A stretch of DNA of 64,000 nt, taken from positions 310,001 through 374,000 of the forward strand of contig JBAGRR010000001.1 in assembly GCA_036924835.1 (NCBI GenBank). Direction: 5' to 3'. The position numbers were made by a program, and so were the translations under genes. Below the pieces are notes generated by a model. That model saw only the letters and a list, made by a program, of their open reading frames with translations, had not been told where the DNA came from and ran no database searches. This document shows positions 43,744 through 52,465 of this stretch, one piece after another. How positions within the stretch are numbered: position 1 is the first letter of the stretch; every line of letters starts with the position of its first letter. This stretch comes from Nitrobacteraceae bacterium AZCC 1564. GTDB taxonomy: Bacteria > Pseudomonadota > Alphaproteobacteria > Rhizobiales > Xanthobacteraceae.

Positions 43744-44537
43744 TGCTTGTCGATAGCCACTGCCATCTCGATTTCCCCGACTTCGCTGATGACCTGGATG
43801 GGATCGTCGCACGAGCCGAGGCCGCAGGCGTCGGGCGAATTGTGACGATCTCGACCCGCGTTCGACGCATCGACACGCTGCTGGCGCTCGCGCAGCGATA
43901 TCCCAATATTTACTGCTCGGTGGGAACACATCCGCATCAAGCAGATGAGGAAGACGGCATCACGGCCGATGAGCTCATCGCCCTGACCAAGCATCCCAAG
44001 GTCGTGGCGCTCGGTGAGGCGGGGCTCGACAACTTCTACAAGGACGGCTCGCCGGAAGCGCAGGAGCGGGGCTTCCGAGCCCACATCGCGGCGGCTCGGG
44101 CTACCGGCCTGCCATTGGTGATCCACACGCGCGAGGCCGATGAGGCTTGCGGTCGCATCCTGGATGAGGAGATGGCCAAAGGATCGTTCAAGGCCGTCCT
44201 GCACTGCTACACCGGCGGCCGGGATCTCGCGATGAAAGCCATCGCCCACGGACTGTCGATTTCGTTCACCGGCATTCTGACGTTCAAGAACTCCCAGGCG
44301 ATCCGCGATATCGCCGCCGAACTACCGGCTGATCGCATCATGGTCGAGACGGACGCGCCTTACCTTGCACCGGGCAAATATCGCGGCAAGCGGAACGAAC
44401 CATCGTTCGTGGTGGAAACCGCGCGCGTGCTGGCTGAAACACGCGGTGTTTCGCTTGAAGAAATTTCACAACAAACAACGGAGAACTTCTTCCGTTTGTT
44501 CAACAAAGTGCCGTGCCCGGACGCAAAGGCTGCATGA
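43743..44537 (+). CDS. tatD: TatD family metal-dependent deoxyribonuclease
   Basis: 264 residues. Metal-binding DSHCHLDFPDF, GEAGLDNFYK, LVIHTREADEA, LHCYTGGRDLAM, and METDAPYLAPGKYRGKRNEP. A TIM-barrel nuclease of the TatD/YcfH group, which acts as a 3'-5' exonuclease on DNA in studied members. It is translationally coupled to metG upstream and to the MBL gene downstream (ATGA overlap). Confidence 0.94.
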   Translation: MLVDSHCHLDFPDFADDLDGIVARAEAAGVGRIVTISTRVRRIDTLLALAQRYPNIYCSVGTHPHQADEEDGITADELIALTKHPKVVALGEAGLDNFYKDGSPEAQERGFRAHIAAARATGLPLVIHTREADEACGRILDEEMAKGSFKAVLHCYTGGRDLAMKAIAHGLSISFTGILTFKNSQAIRDIAAELPADRIMVETDAPYLAPGKYRGKRNEPSFVVETARVLAETRGVSLEEISQQTTENFFRLFNKVPCPDAKAA

Positions 44538-45334
44538 CACTTACGCTCACCATTCTGGGCTCCGGATCTTCAGCCGGCGTGCCGCGTCCGGCGCTCGGGT
44601 GGGGCGCCTGTGACCCGAACAACCCCAAGAATCGCCGCCGCCGCTGCTCTCTGCTGGCGGAGAAAGCGAGTGCGGAGGGCGTCACCAGGGTCCTGATCGA
44701 CACATCTCCCGATCTGCGCGAGCAGTTGATCGATGCCAATGTGGATCATCTCGAGGCCGTCTTCCTGACGCACGAGCATGCCGACCAGACCCACGGCATC
44801 GATGATCTGCGCTCGGTGGTGCTCCATCAGCGCAGCCGCATTCCCGTCTTCCTGAGCGCATCAACCGCGAAGGACATCCTGGTCCGCTTTTCATATTGCT
44901 TCCAACAGGCGCCAGGAAGCGACTATCCAGCGATCCTCAGCAATCATTGGATCGAGGCGGGCGAAACCAAAAAAATCGACGGGAAGGGCGGTACCCTCGC
45001 CTTTACCGCATTCCTGGTTCAACACGGCAACATCCCGGCACTTGGCTATCGCATTGGCGACGCCGCTTACACGCCGGATGCCAACGATATCCCTGAGCAA
45101 AGCTGGCCAACGCTGGAGAACCTCGATCTCTGGATCATCGACGCCTTGCGCTACACCGACCATCCGAGCCACTTCAGCGTCAAAGATGCGCTGTCATGGA
45201 TCGAGAAGTTCAAGCCGCGCCGTGCGGTGCTGACAAACCTGCATTCTGACCTGGACTACGACGAGCTCCGCGGAAAGCTGCCGTCGCACATCGTACCGGG
45301 ATACGACGGCATGCGGCTGACGCTCGATACCTGA
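44534..45334 (+). CDS. MBL-fold hydrolase, PhnP-like
   Basis: 266 residues. LTILGSGSSAGVPRPALGWGAC, LIDTSPDLREQL, HxHxDH as THEHADQTHG, NHWI, VQHGNIPALGYRIGDAAY and LTNLHSDLDYDELRG. This is the PhnP/Lactamase_B_2 group, phosphodiesterases of the tRNase Z superfamily; PhnP proper opens cyclic ribosyl phosphates. Here it sits in the metG-tatD operon, far from phosphonate genes, and is a housekeeping member of unknown substrate. The ATG at 44534 overlaps the tatD stop. Confidence 0.85.
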   Translation: MTLTLTILGSGSSAGVPRPALGWGACDPNNPKNRRRRCSLLAEKASAEGVTRVLIDTSPDLREQLIDANVDHLEAVFLTHEHADQTHGIDDLRSVVLHQRSRIPVFLSASTAKDILVRFSYCFQQAPGSDYPAILSNHWIEAGETKKIDGKGGTLAFTAFLVQHGNIPALGYRIGDAAYTPDANDIPEQSWPTLENLDLWIIDALRYTDHPSHFSVKDALSWIEKFKPRRAVLTNLHSDLDYDELRGKLPSHIVPGYDGMRLTLDT

Positions 45335-45405
45335 CGCATATCGATTCCAATTGAACCAAACCGAATCTTCAGATCCTTGCTTTGACGCGTTTTCTTCACG
45401 CGAAC

Positions 45406-45566
45406 TAGTGTCCCGAATCCAAAGTCAGCCTCATCGTGCAGCGCGATCCGTAGCGGACTTTGGATTCGAGAGGACACTAGTAAAGATTCTAGTGTGATTC
45501 AGGTTCAGAAGTTCGCTGGAAGGACTCGCAGGAAAAATCGGGCGAACTTCTGAACCACCACACTAG
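45406..45566 (+). repeat. Two-hairpin dispersed repeat, copy 7 (complete)
   Basis: Hairpin A 45406-45480 and hairpin B about 45490-45566, separated by TAAAGATTC. Same orientation as copies 1, 2 and 5. The A stem has mismatches (AAGTCAGC facing GCGGACTT). It lies between the convergent PhnP-like and acyl-CoA synthetase genes. Confidence 0.9.
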
Positions 45567-45595
45567 GAGCCACTTCGCTCGAAAACGCTATGCGA

Positions 45596-47245
45596 TCAGG
45601 CTGAAATCGCTTTCGCGGAATCAAGCTGCGCCCGCAGCTCGAACTTCTGGATCTTGCCGGTCGAGGTTTTGGGAATAGGGCCGAACACAACGGCTTTCGG
45701 TGACTTGAATCCCGGCAGCCTCGCTTTGCAATAGGTCAGGATTTCCGCCTCCGTTGCTTCAGCGCCTGGCTTGAGCTCAATGAACGCGCAGGGCACCTCG
45801 CCCCATTTGGCGTCCGGCTTCGCCACTACGGCCGCGAATAGCACCGCCGGATGTTTGTACAGCACATCCTCGACCTCCACGGACGAGATGTTCTCGCCGC
45901 CGGAGATGATGATGTCTTTCGAACGATCCTTGATGATGACGTAGCCGTCGTGATCAAGCACGCCAAGGTCGCCGGTGTGAAACCAACCGCCGGCAAACGC
46001 TTCCTGCGTCGCCTTGTCGTTCTTCAGATAACCCTTCATGACGATATTGCCGCGGAACATGACTTCGCCGATGGTTTCTCCATCGCGAGGCACCTCCTGC
46101 ATGGTCTCGGGATCGAGCACCGTCACGGCTTCCTGAAGCGGATAGGACACGCCCTGCCGGCGCTTGAGCTGCGCACGTTCTTCGGCGGGAAGATCATCCC
46201 AGCCGGGCTGCTCAGCGCAGACGGAGGCGGGGCCATAGACCTCGGTCAATCCGTACACATGGGTGATCTTAATGCCGATACCTTCCGCGCCCTCCAGGAC
46301 CGCAACGGGCGGCGCCGCACCCGCGATAAGCCCGATAACATGTTTAGAAGCTCGGCCCTTTGGCGCATCCGGCGCGTTGATCAGCGTGTTGTAGACGATC
46401 GGCGCACCGCACATGTGGGTCACGCCATGGTCTGCGATGAGCTGGAAAATCTTGGTCGGATCGACCTTCCGCAGACAGACATTCACGCCGGCCGTTGCAG
46501 CCACCGTCCATGGAAAACACCAGCCGTTGCAGTGAAACATCGGCAGAGTCCAAAGATAGATCGGATGCGTGCCGAGATTGCCTGCAAGGATGTTGCTGAC
46601 CGCGTTGAGATACGCGCCGCGATGATGCGTTACGACGCCCTTGGGATTGCCCGTGGTGCCGGACGTATAGCCGAGCGCGATGGCATCCCATTCGTCCTGC
46701 GGCGGCAGCCAAGCGAAATCGGGGTCGCCAGATGCCACGGCCGCTTCATACTCGAGTTCGCCGATCCGGCGCCCGCTGCTGAATGCAGCATCGTCGACAT
46801 CGATGACCAGCGGCTTTGGACCCGTCATCAGGTTCAGGGCCTCGGAAATCACGCCGGCGAATTCGGGATCAACCAGGATGACCTTGGCGCCGCCGTGATC
46901 GAGCTGAAAGGCGATCGAGGCCGCATCCAGACGGATGTTGAGCGCGTTGAGCACGGCGCCGGCCATCGGCACGGCGAAATGGGCTTCGTTCATCGCCGGG
47001 ATGTTCGGCAGCATCGCCGCCACCGTATCGCCGCGGCCAATCCCGCGGCTTGCCAGAAACGAAGCAAAGCGTTTGCAGCGCTCGAACGTCTGGGCCCAAG
47101 TGAAGACCCGGCCTTCATAGACGGCGCTGGTGAGCTGGGGATAGACCGTGGCGCTGCGGACCAGAAAGCTCAATGGGGACAGCGGCACATAGTTGGCCGG
47201 GGTCTTGTCCAGCCCAATGCTGTAGTGCCCTTGATCGATGCTCAT
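45596..47245 (-). CDS. AMP-forming acyl-CoA synthetase
   Basis: 549 residues. ATP-binding YTSGTTGNPKGVVTHHRGAY, HVYGLTEVYGPASVC, GWFHTGDLGVLDHDGYVIIKDRSKDIIISGGENIS (in pieces: TGDLG, KDRSKD, SGGENIS), and the C-terminal catalytic Lys in PKTSTGKIQKFELR. It activates a carboxylic acid through an acyl-AMP. The subfamily resembles medium-chain or methylthiopropionyl-CoA ligases (DmdB-like), but the substrate is not certain. GAGGAA precedes the ATG at 47245. It has no operon partner. Confidence 0.9.
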   Translation of the reverse strand: MSIDQGHYSIGLDKTPANYVPLSPLSFLVRSATVYPQLTSAVYEGRVFTWAQTFERCKRFASFLASRGIGRGDTVAAMLPNIPAMNEAHFAVPMAGAVLNALNIRLDAASIAFQLDHGGAKVILVDPEFAGVISEALNLMTGPKPLVIDVDDAAFSSGRRIGELEYEAAVASGDPDFAWLPPQDEWDAIALGYTSGTTGNPKGVVTHHRGAYLNAVSNILAGNLGTHPIYLWTLPMFHCNGWCFPWTVAATAGVNVCLRKVDPTKIFQLIADHGVTHMCGAPIVYNTLINAPDAPKGRASKHVIGLIAGAAPPVAVLEGAEGIGIKITHVYGLTEVYGPASVCAEQPGWDDLPAEERAQLKRRQGVSYPLQEAVTVLDPETMQEVPRDGETIGEVMFRGNIVMKGYLKNDKATQEAFAGGWFHTGDLGVLDHDGYVIIKDRSKDIIISGGENISSVEVEDVLYKHPAVLFAAVVAKPDAKWGEVPCAFIELKPGAEATEAEILTYCKARLPGFKSPKAVVFGPIPKTSTGKIQKFELRAQLDSAKAISA

Positions 47246-47816
47246 TGGCGTTCCTCGAAATGTTTAAGAGCCGCAGCCTATGGTTCGTATCGACGTTCTA
47301 CAGTCGGTGCGCACACGGTCAATTGCGCGCGGTGGAGACGATCACTGTGGTGCCGATCGAGCCGGATTTCTAGATCATTTTATCGGTTATTTCCGGGATG
47401 CCTCTGATATCGCTATGATAATTTATATTCCATAATATACCTTATGCGAATTTCGCCCCTGGGCGTTCGCGCCCCGATTAGTGTAAAACCGCACGTCTAA
47501 AAACGAGTCTATTAAGGGCAAATCGGAGTCCATCTTCTACGCAAAGATGCACCCGGTTCGAGAGCGCCGCGGTCAAGGTGGCATGATGGCCATGAGCTCT
47601 GAGGTGCCACGTTCCGCCAGAACATCAAGAAGCTCGGCATCCCCCACGAGCCATACAAGGCCGCTCAATTCTCTCGGGAAGCTGAGTCTAATCAACTGCC
47701 CTAGGGCCGTATCCTTGGAGGTTGGCCAGTGCGAAATATGCTTCCCAGAAGCGGTGAAGAAAGTCCTCGAGAGAGGTGAAGCCAACTTCGCGCGACTGCA
47801 AAGCGAGGCCCTCGGA
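47246..47816. other. Non-coding stretch with a short repeat (copy a of a second repeat)
   Basis: 571 bases upstream of the acyl-CoA synthetase and downstream of the RNase Z-like gene. The first 200 bases (to about 47450) are AT-rich and probably hold the synthetase promoter. The segment 47655-47704 (CCGCTCAATTCTCTCGGGAA ... CTGCCCTAG) resembles 50325-50376 in the other long gap; the two share about 50 bases with scattered changes. No gene is supported. Confidence 0.4.
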
Positions 47817-48824
47817 TCAGGCGCAGGGCCTCCCGAACGCCGCCATCACCTCGGCCAACATCCGGCCCTCCTCCCCCGCATAACGCGGCGAGAAATGAAA
47901 CGGCTCGACGCGGCGCACGTTGGCGTCCCGCGCAATCTGTCCTGCCGCAGTGGTCGTCAGATGCGCGCGTTGTCTCGCCAACGCGGCATCTCCGCCTGCA
48001 AAAGCTGCCTCGATAAACAGGATGTCTGCATCCTGAACGAGAGCGACGATTGCGGCACGGTTGGCGGCCGTGTCGGCGACATCGGTGATATAGCCAATCT
48101 TCTGGCCGGCAGTGACAGTCAAGAGATCGCGCAGACTACCAAGCCGAACGGGTCGATTGTCCCGCGTCGGCGATCCATCGATTTGGATCAAATGATCGTC
48201 CGAACGGCCTTCGACAATGGCTTTCTTGAGTGCCCGCAACCACGGGCCGACAGGTAGCCCGCGCGCGGCTAATCGGTTCTTCCAAACGTTGACATGTGCT
48301 GCCTCCTGTAGCGCAAAGCCGAGGCAAGGCGTGCGATGCTCCAGGATGGCGGCCGATACATGATAAGCCGGCTCCTTGTACAGTACGCCGTCAAATGTGG
48401 CGTTCGAGACCATTTGCTCCGCGACAAAAGCCCGTTTCAGCCGAAACTGCATGGTAGAGACGGAATGCGGCGTCGCGAGCTCGCTCACACGGAAAACGAG
48501 ATCGGAGGGATAGCTGTCAACCAAGTTCCAATGATAGCCGTGGAGTTTGTGATAGACGCGCTCGGCAAATCCGGACGGGCCGTAGAGGTGCACGGATTTC
48601 TCGCGCCCGACCAGCAAACGGAGCAGATGATCGAATCCAACGAAATGATCGATATGCGCATGCGAGACGAAGATTTGGTCGACCCGTTGTATCTTCCGCG
48701 GCGACAGCGAGGCGATGTCCCCGAGATCGAACAGCAGACCGTGCCTTTCGAACAAGGTCTCCACATAGACTGTAGGGTCGCCGTAGCGGCCGTTGACCAG
48801 GCTGGGATGGAAAAGCGGCCGCAT
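47817..48824 (-). CDS. RNase Z-like MBL-fold nuclease
   Basis: 335 residues. FDLGDIASLSPRKIQRVDQ, HxHxDH in SHAHIDHFVGFDHLLRLL, LYGPSGFAERVYHKLHGY, LEHRTPCLGFALQE, GQKIGYITDVADT and EAAFAGGDAALARQRAHLTT with the late His. These match the tRNase Z (ElaC) group, which cleaves pre-tRNA just 3' of the discriminator base. The flexible-arm region could not be assigned with certainty. It has a good ribosome site (GGGAG) before the ATG at 48824. A tRNA-like sequence lies in its leader on the same strand. Confidence 0.8.
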   Translation of the reverse strand: MRPLFHPSLVNGRYGDPTVYVETLFERHGLLFDLGDIASLSPRKIQRVDQIFVSHAHIDHFVGFDHLLRLLVGREKSVHLYGPSGFAERVYHKLHGYHWNLVDSYPSDLVFRVSELATPHSVSTMQFRLKRAFVAEQMVSNATFDGVLYKEPAYHVSAAILEHRTPCLGFALQEAAHVNVWKNRLAARGLPVGPWLRALKKAIVEGRSDDHLIQIDGSPTRDNRPVRLGSLRDLLTVTAGQKIGYITDVADTAANRAAIVALVQDADILFIEAAFAGGDAALARQRAHLTTTAAGQIARDANVRRVEPFHFSPRYAGEEGRMLAEVMAAFGRPCA

Positions 48825-48873
48825 GGCGAACTCTCCCGAGCGGTGATCGTCCGTAGGCGCCCCAAATCATCGC

Positions 48874-48967
48874 TGGGCGCACCACGGCTCGAACCTGGGA
48901 CCCGCTGATCAAGAAGCGCATGAATGGCGGTAGCCAGCTCCTGTTTGGGAGAAGAAGCATTGCGCCA
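48874..48967 (-). pseudogene. tRNA-like remnant (tRNA-Lys type) in the leader of the RNase Z-like gene
   Basis: On the minus strand, TCAGC-GGGTC-CCAGG-TTCGAGC-CGTGG-TGCGCCC-A (given in parts) has the anticodon-stem 3' strand, variable loop, T-arm with one mismatch, acceptor strand and discriminator of a tRNA. The acceptor can pair at six of seven positions with TGGCGCA at 48961-48967. The D- and anticodon regions are degraded; the anticodon-like triplet CTT is followed by GA. There is no CCA (AGCGA instead). It could be an inactive tRNA, an integration scar, or a structure recognised by the enzyme encoded 50 bases downstream. Confidence 0.5.
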
Positions 48968-49144
48968 AGACCAGACGTCCCTCGCACCGATTTGCGGCGC
49001 TCGCGCACCCACCGATGACGAATTGCAGCTGGCGGATGGAAGTCCCATTTTGATCTTATAGTCACGCAGCTGCCCATCGTACGGCAAGAGTTTGGAGGTA
49101 GACGTCACGGTGGGTGGTTTGCGTATCGGACCGGAGATTACGCC

Positions 49145-49615
49145 ATGTCCATTGCTCCCACACTCCAGAAATACCTAGCCGCTGAAAACATCCAATACGA
49201 GGAGATCCCGCACGAACTCAGCATGACGTCCACTCGCACGGCTGAGGCATGCCATATCTCGGGCGATCGCCTTGCCAAGGGCATCGTGTTGCGGCGCGAC
49301 GGTGGATATCTGCTGGCCATCGTGCCCGCATCGCATCACCTCCGCCTGTCGGAACTAAGGACAAGGCTCGGTGACAATGTCGAAATGGCAGATGAAACCG
49401 AGATCAATCAGCTGTTCCGCGACTGCGCACACGGTGCGGTTCCTGCCGTCGGCAAATGCTACGGGATGGATATCATCGTCGACGATAGCATCGAGGCACA
49501 GCCAGAGATCTACATGGAGGCTGGCGATCACGAGACGCTGCTTCATTTGAGTCGCGCGCAGTTTGTGCGCCTGACATCCGACGCCCTGCACGGGCGCTTT
49601 AGCGCGCACGACTAA
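49145..49615 (+). CDS. YbaK/ProX-type aminoacyl-tRNA deacylase domain protein
   Basis: 156 residues, one YbaK/EbsC domain: TRTAEACHISGDRLAKGIVLR (conserved Lys of the editing site), YLLAIVPASHHLRLSELR, and GAVPAVGKCYGMDIIVDDS. Members hydrolyse mischarged aminoacyl-tRNAs in trans. GGAG precedes the ATG at 49145. It is divergent from the RNase Z-like gene, so two tRNA-related genes and a tRNA-like sequence share this locus. Confidence 0.82.
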   Translation: MSIAPTLQKYLAAENIQYEEIPHELSMTSTRTAEACHISGDRLAKGIVLRRDGGYLLAIVPASHHLRLSELRTRLGDNVEMADETEINQLFRDCAHGAVPAVGKCYGMDIIVDDSIEAQPEIYMEAGDHETLLHLSRAQFVRLTSDALHGRFSAHD

Positions 49616-49947
49616 GGATTTGTCGGTCGTATATCTGCCGCTCGGCATACTGATCGGACAATTCGCGCCGGGGGTCGGCCTTGCGCCGTCGATGCATTGG
49701 CCGGCTCCGGTCTTGGCCATCGATGCCGACGCGCGGATCGAGGCCTTGTACCGGTCGAGTACCTCATCGCAAGGGCCCGCCCCATGCCTGGTGGACAAGC
49801 TGGTTGGGGACTTCGTCCTTTCGATCGAAGCCTCGACACAATTTCACCCCGAGTTCATGGGATTGAAATGGGAGCCTCAGTTGGCGCCGAGAAATGGCGG
49901 ACAGAGGCCCGCGCAGGCGTTGTCATCCGCATGAGGAGCAGCCCCAA
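49616..49947 (+). other. Stretch with an uncertain open frame
   Basis: A plus-strand frame from a TTG at 49620 to 49934 contains partly protein-like text (VLAIDADARIEALYRS, LVDKLVGDFVLSIEAS) but the ribosome site AAGGA is only two bases from the TTG. It could be a degraded gene. I do not call it as a CDS. Confidence 0.25.
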
Positions 49948-50274
49948 ATGAAAGCCATGTCAGCTCTCGCAGTGTTGGCACTTTCACTGGCCCCGACCTT
50001 CAGCGCGCAGGCATCCAGCTTCGGCCTTTGGTGTGAGCGGACGGTGAAACAGCGGTTGCTGATACCTTCGGCCTATCACCGGATCAAGCTCATCGAATCG
50101 ACGCAGCCGACCATGTTCGACGGCGAATTTGTCCAGGCCGGCGGCCCCGAGTTCTTGGGCAGTCTCGTGCGATATCCTCCCCAACGCCTTTACGCGTTCG
50201 TAGAGTACGAAATTCGCAACAGGTTCGGCGCTCCGACGCGGTCTGTCGCCAAGTGCGTCTATGGTCGAAATTGA
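49948..50274 (+). CDS. Small secreted protein, 108 aa
   Basis: Signal peptide MKAMSALAVLALSLAPTFS with cleavage likely after SAQA. The mature part of about 85 residues has two cysteines (WCERT, AKCVYGRN) that could form one disulphide. GAGGAG lies about ten bases before the ATG at 49948. No family recognised; periplasmic or secreted location is inferred. Confidence 0.65.
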   Translation: MKAMSALAVLALSLAPTFSAQASSFGLWCERTVKQRLLIPSAYHRIKLIESTQPTMFDGEFVQAGGPEFLGSLVRYPPQRLYAFVEYEIRNRFGAPTRSVAKCVYGRN

Positions 50275-50693
50275 AGCTGGAAAACGCGACACTCTTTTGC
50301 GCGCTTCGACAACGACAAGCACGTTACCAAACCGCTCAACTCTCTTGGGAAAACTAAGTCTAGTGAGCTGCCCTAGCGCTGCGGGTTCTAAGTTTCAGCC
50401 TGGCAGCCTGCATCGAGCTTGTTATCACCATGTCGACCATTGAAGGCCATCCCGAAACCGTTGCACACGCCCGAGCGACCGTCCAACAGACTCCTTCAGT
50501 CGACCGAAATATCTTCGATGGCTCATCTAAGGTCATCCGCGATCTTCGGTCAGAGAACTATCGACATTTCCAAATACTGCAGAAACCTTTTGTCAATTGC
50601 ATTTAGCTAAGCCAGCAAAGGCCGCAGAGTTCAAGGCTTTGCAGTCATGACCTGCATTGTAGAGTGACGAAAACAAATCAGGGGCAATGACGA
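50275..50693. other. Non-coding stretch with second copy of the short repeat
   Basis: 419 bases between the small secreted protein and the hydrolase operon. At 50325-50376 it contains the partner of the segment at 47655-47704 (ACCGCTCAACTCTCTTGGGA ... CTGCCCTAG). The 3' part (50400-50690) should carry the promoter of the hydrolase-Bug-RidA operon; no specific site is evident. Confidence 0.4.
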
Positions 50694-51488
50694 ATGCCAT
50701 TCGCGAAGCGGCAGGGCTGCGAGCTTTACTGGGAAAAACAAGGTGAGGGCCCTCCTCTTATCCTTGGCGCTGGTCTGGGTGGCGTGGGAGCCTATTGGGC
50801 TCCGAATCTGCCGGCTCTTACGAAGCACTTTACGGTCTATCGCTTTGATCAGCGGGGCACCGGTCAATCCACCCGGACATCCGTCGACTCCATCGAACAA
50901 ATGTCCGCGGACCTTGTGGCCGTCATGGACGACGCCGGCCTCGATCGGGCGATGTATCTCGGCCACTCTACGGGCGCTGCGATCGGCGTCGCTGCGGCCT
51001 TGGATTACCCCGAACGCATTTCCGCATTGATGATCTATGCAAGTACGACTTGCGGCGACGACTATCGCCGCAAGATCCTTGGCCTTCGTACAAAGATATT
51101 TGAAGGCTTGGGTCTGGCAGAATACGCCAAGTACAGCACGCTCCTCCTTTATCCACCGTACTGGATCAATGCCCATCCTGATGAGGTCGCAAAGATCGAG
51201 GCGGCCACCACAACGCAGCTTGCCAACCCCCAGATCCAAGAGAGCCGGTTTGAAGCGATCCTGAACTTCGATCGCCGCGCCGAACTTTCTCGTATCAAAA
51301 TCCCGACGATGGTGCTGTGTGCCGACGACGACATTCTGACTCCGAAATACTTCTCCGAGGAATATGCCCGCCTCATTCCCGGAGCTCAGCACCGCTGGGA
51401 GCCGCGCGGCGGCCATGCACTGTCTCGCACGGAGCCCGAGATATTCGACAAGATCGCGATCGAATTTTTTAAAGGGAAAGAGTCATGA
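50694..51488 (+). CDS. Alpha/beta hydrolase (RutD/enol-lactonase-like)
   Basis: 264 residues. GAGLGGVGAYWAPNLPAL (oxyanion region), RFDQRGTGQSTR, nucleophile Ser in LGHSTGAAIGVAAA, acid Asp in CADDDILTP and His in RGGHALSRTEP. The family includes 3-oxoadipate enol-lactonase and RutD, which speeds aminoacrylate hydrolysis in uracil breakdown. It is the first gene of a tight operon with a Bug-type receptor (ATGA overlap) and a RidA/RutC-like protein, which favours a RutD-like or amide/lactone hydrolysis role (inference). Confidence 0.8.
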   Translation: MPFAKRQGCELYWEKQGEGPPLILGAGLGGVGAYWAPNLPALTKHFTVYRFDQRGTGQSTRTSVDSIEQMSADLVAVMDDAGLDRAMYLGHSTGAAIGVAAALDYPERISALMIYASTTCGDDYRRKILGLRTKIFEGLGLAEYAKYSTLLLYPPYWINAHPDEVAKIEAATTTQLANPQIQESRFEAILNFDRRAELSRIKIPTMVLCADDDILTPKYFSEEYARLIPGAQHRWEPRGGHALSRTEPEIFDKIAIEFFKGKES

Positions 51489-52447
51489 GGATTGTTCGTC
51501 TTGCGATAGCGTTGACGTTGTTGCTGTCATGTAGTGCCCGTGCCGACGATTGGCCGACGCACAATCTGCGTATTGTTGTTCCCTTCCCTGCAGGTGGCAG
51601 CGCGGACACCCAAGCCCGTGTCATCGCCGACGAGCTGCAAAAAAAGCTTGGAAAGCCAGTGATCGTGGAAAACAAGCCGGGCGCCGGCGGCAACATCGGA
51701 GCCGTTGAAGCCGCTCGCTCCGCCCCCGACGGACATACGCTGTTCATGGCCACCACCGGAACCCACGCGGCAAACATCAATCTCTATGAAAAGCTACCCT
51801 ACGATCCGGTGAAGGATTTCCAGCCACTGACTTTGGTGACGATCTATCCGCAGGTCATCACCCCGAGCGAACGCTTCAAAAACCTCGACCTGCCGAGCCT
51901 CATCACGGCGCTCAAGAAGGAGGGAGACAAGCTGAACTTCGGGTCGTCGGGTGTCGGCTCGCCAACCCATCTCGGTGGTGAATTGTTCAATCGAGAAACA
52001 GGAACGCATCTGATGCATGTTCCTTATCGGGGCCAAGGTCCCGCAATTACGGACATGGTCGGCGGACGGCTCGACATGATGTTCCCTTCAATCCCGGACG
52101 CTCTTTCGATGCTACAGTCCGGACAATTGAAGGCGATTGCGATCATGGCTGAGACGCGATCGAAGGTGCTTCCCGATGTCCCGACAACGAAGGAGCTCGG
52201 TTATCCGGCGCTGCAGAGCGCAATTTGGGGCGCTCTCTACACCACGGCTGGCACGCCGAAGCCGGTGGTCGACCGCCTTGCCAAGGAGACTGCCGCGATC
52301 GTGAATTCCCCGGCATTCAAGGACAAATTCGAAGCCATGGGCTTCGAGGTGAAGGCATCCACACCTGAAGAACTCGCAGCATTCGGCGCCGCGGAGACCA
52401 AGCGCTGGGGCGAACTGATTAAGTCCGCAAACATCAAAGTCGAATAA
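51485..52447 (+). CDS. Bug-type solute receptor of the tripartite tricarboxylate transporter (TctC) family
   Basis: 320 residues. Signal peptide MRIVRLAIALTLLLSCSARA, then the Bug pattern RIVVPFPAGGSADTQARV, VIVENKPGAGGNIGAVEAARS, GTHAANINLYEKLPYDPVKDF and VPTTKELGYP. It binds a carboxylate or amide-type solute in the periplasm. No TctA/TctB permease genes are in the window, a usual situation for Bug proteins, which often use a shared permease or act in sensing. It overlaps the hydrolase by four bases and lies 18 bases from ridA. Confidence 0.9.
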   Translation: MRIVRLAIALTLLLSCSARADDWPTHNLRIVVPFPAGGSADTQARVIADELQKKLGKPVIVENKPGAGGNIGAVEAARSAPDGHTLFMATTGTHAANINLYEKLPYDPVKDFQPLTLVTIYPQVITPSERFKNLDLPSLITALKKEGDKLNFGSSGVGSPTHLGGELFNRETGTHLMHVPYRGQGPAITDMVGGRLDMMFPSIPDALSMLQSGQLKAIAIMAETRSKVLPDVPTTKELGYPALQSAIWGALYTTAGTPKPVVDRLAKETAAIVNSPAFKDKFEAMGFEVKASTPEELAAFGAAETKRWGELIKSANIKVE

Positions 52448-52465
52448 CAAACGAGAGAGACCAAT

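Noticed and set aside
45851..47407. Long plus-strand open frame (518 codons) opposite the acyl-CoA synthetase
   Set aside because: It is the antisense shadow of a clearly conserved gene; the translation has no domain pattern and is rich in His/Arg/Asp as expected for a shadow of GC-rich coding DNA.
47547..48257. 236-codon plus-strand frame over the RNase Z-like gene end
   Set aside because: Overlaps a well-supported MBL gene on the other strand and shows no conserved domain.
49620..49934. TTG-started frame of 104 codons after the YbaK gene
   Set aside because: Poor spacing of the ribosome site and no recognisable domain; listed only as an uncertain stretch.
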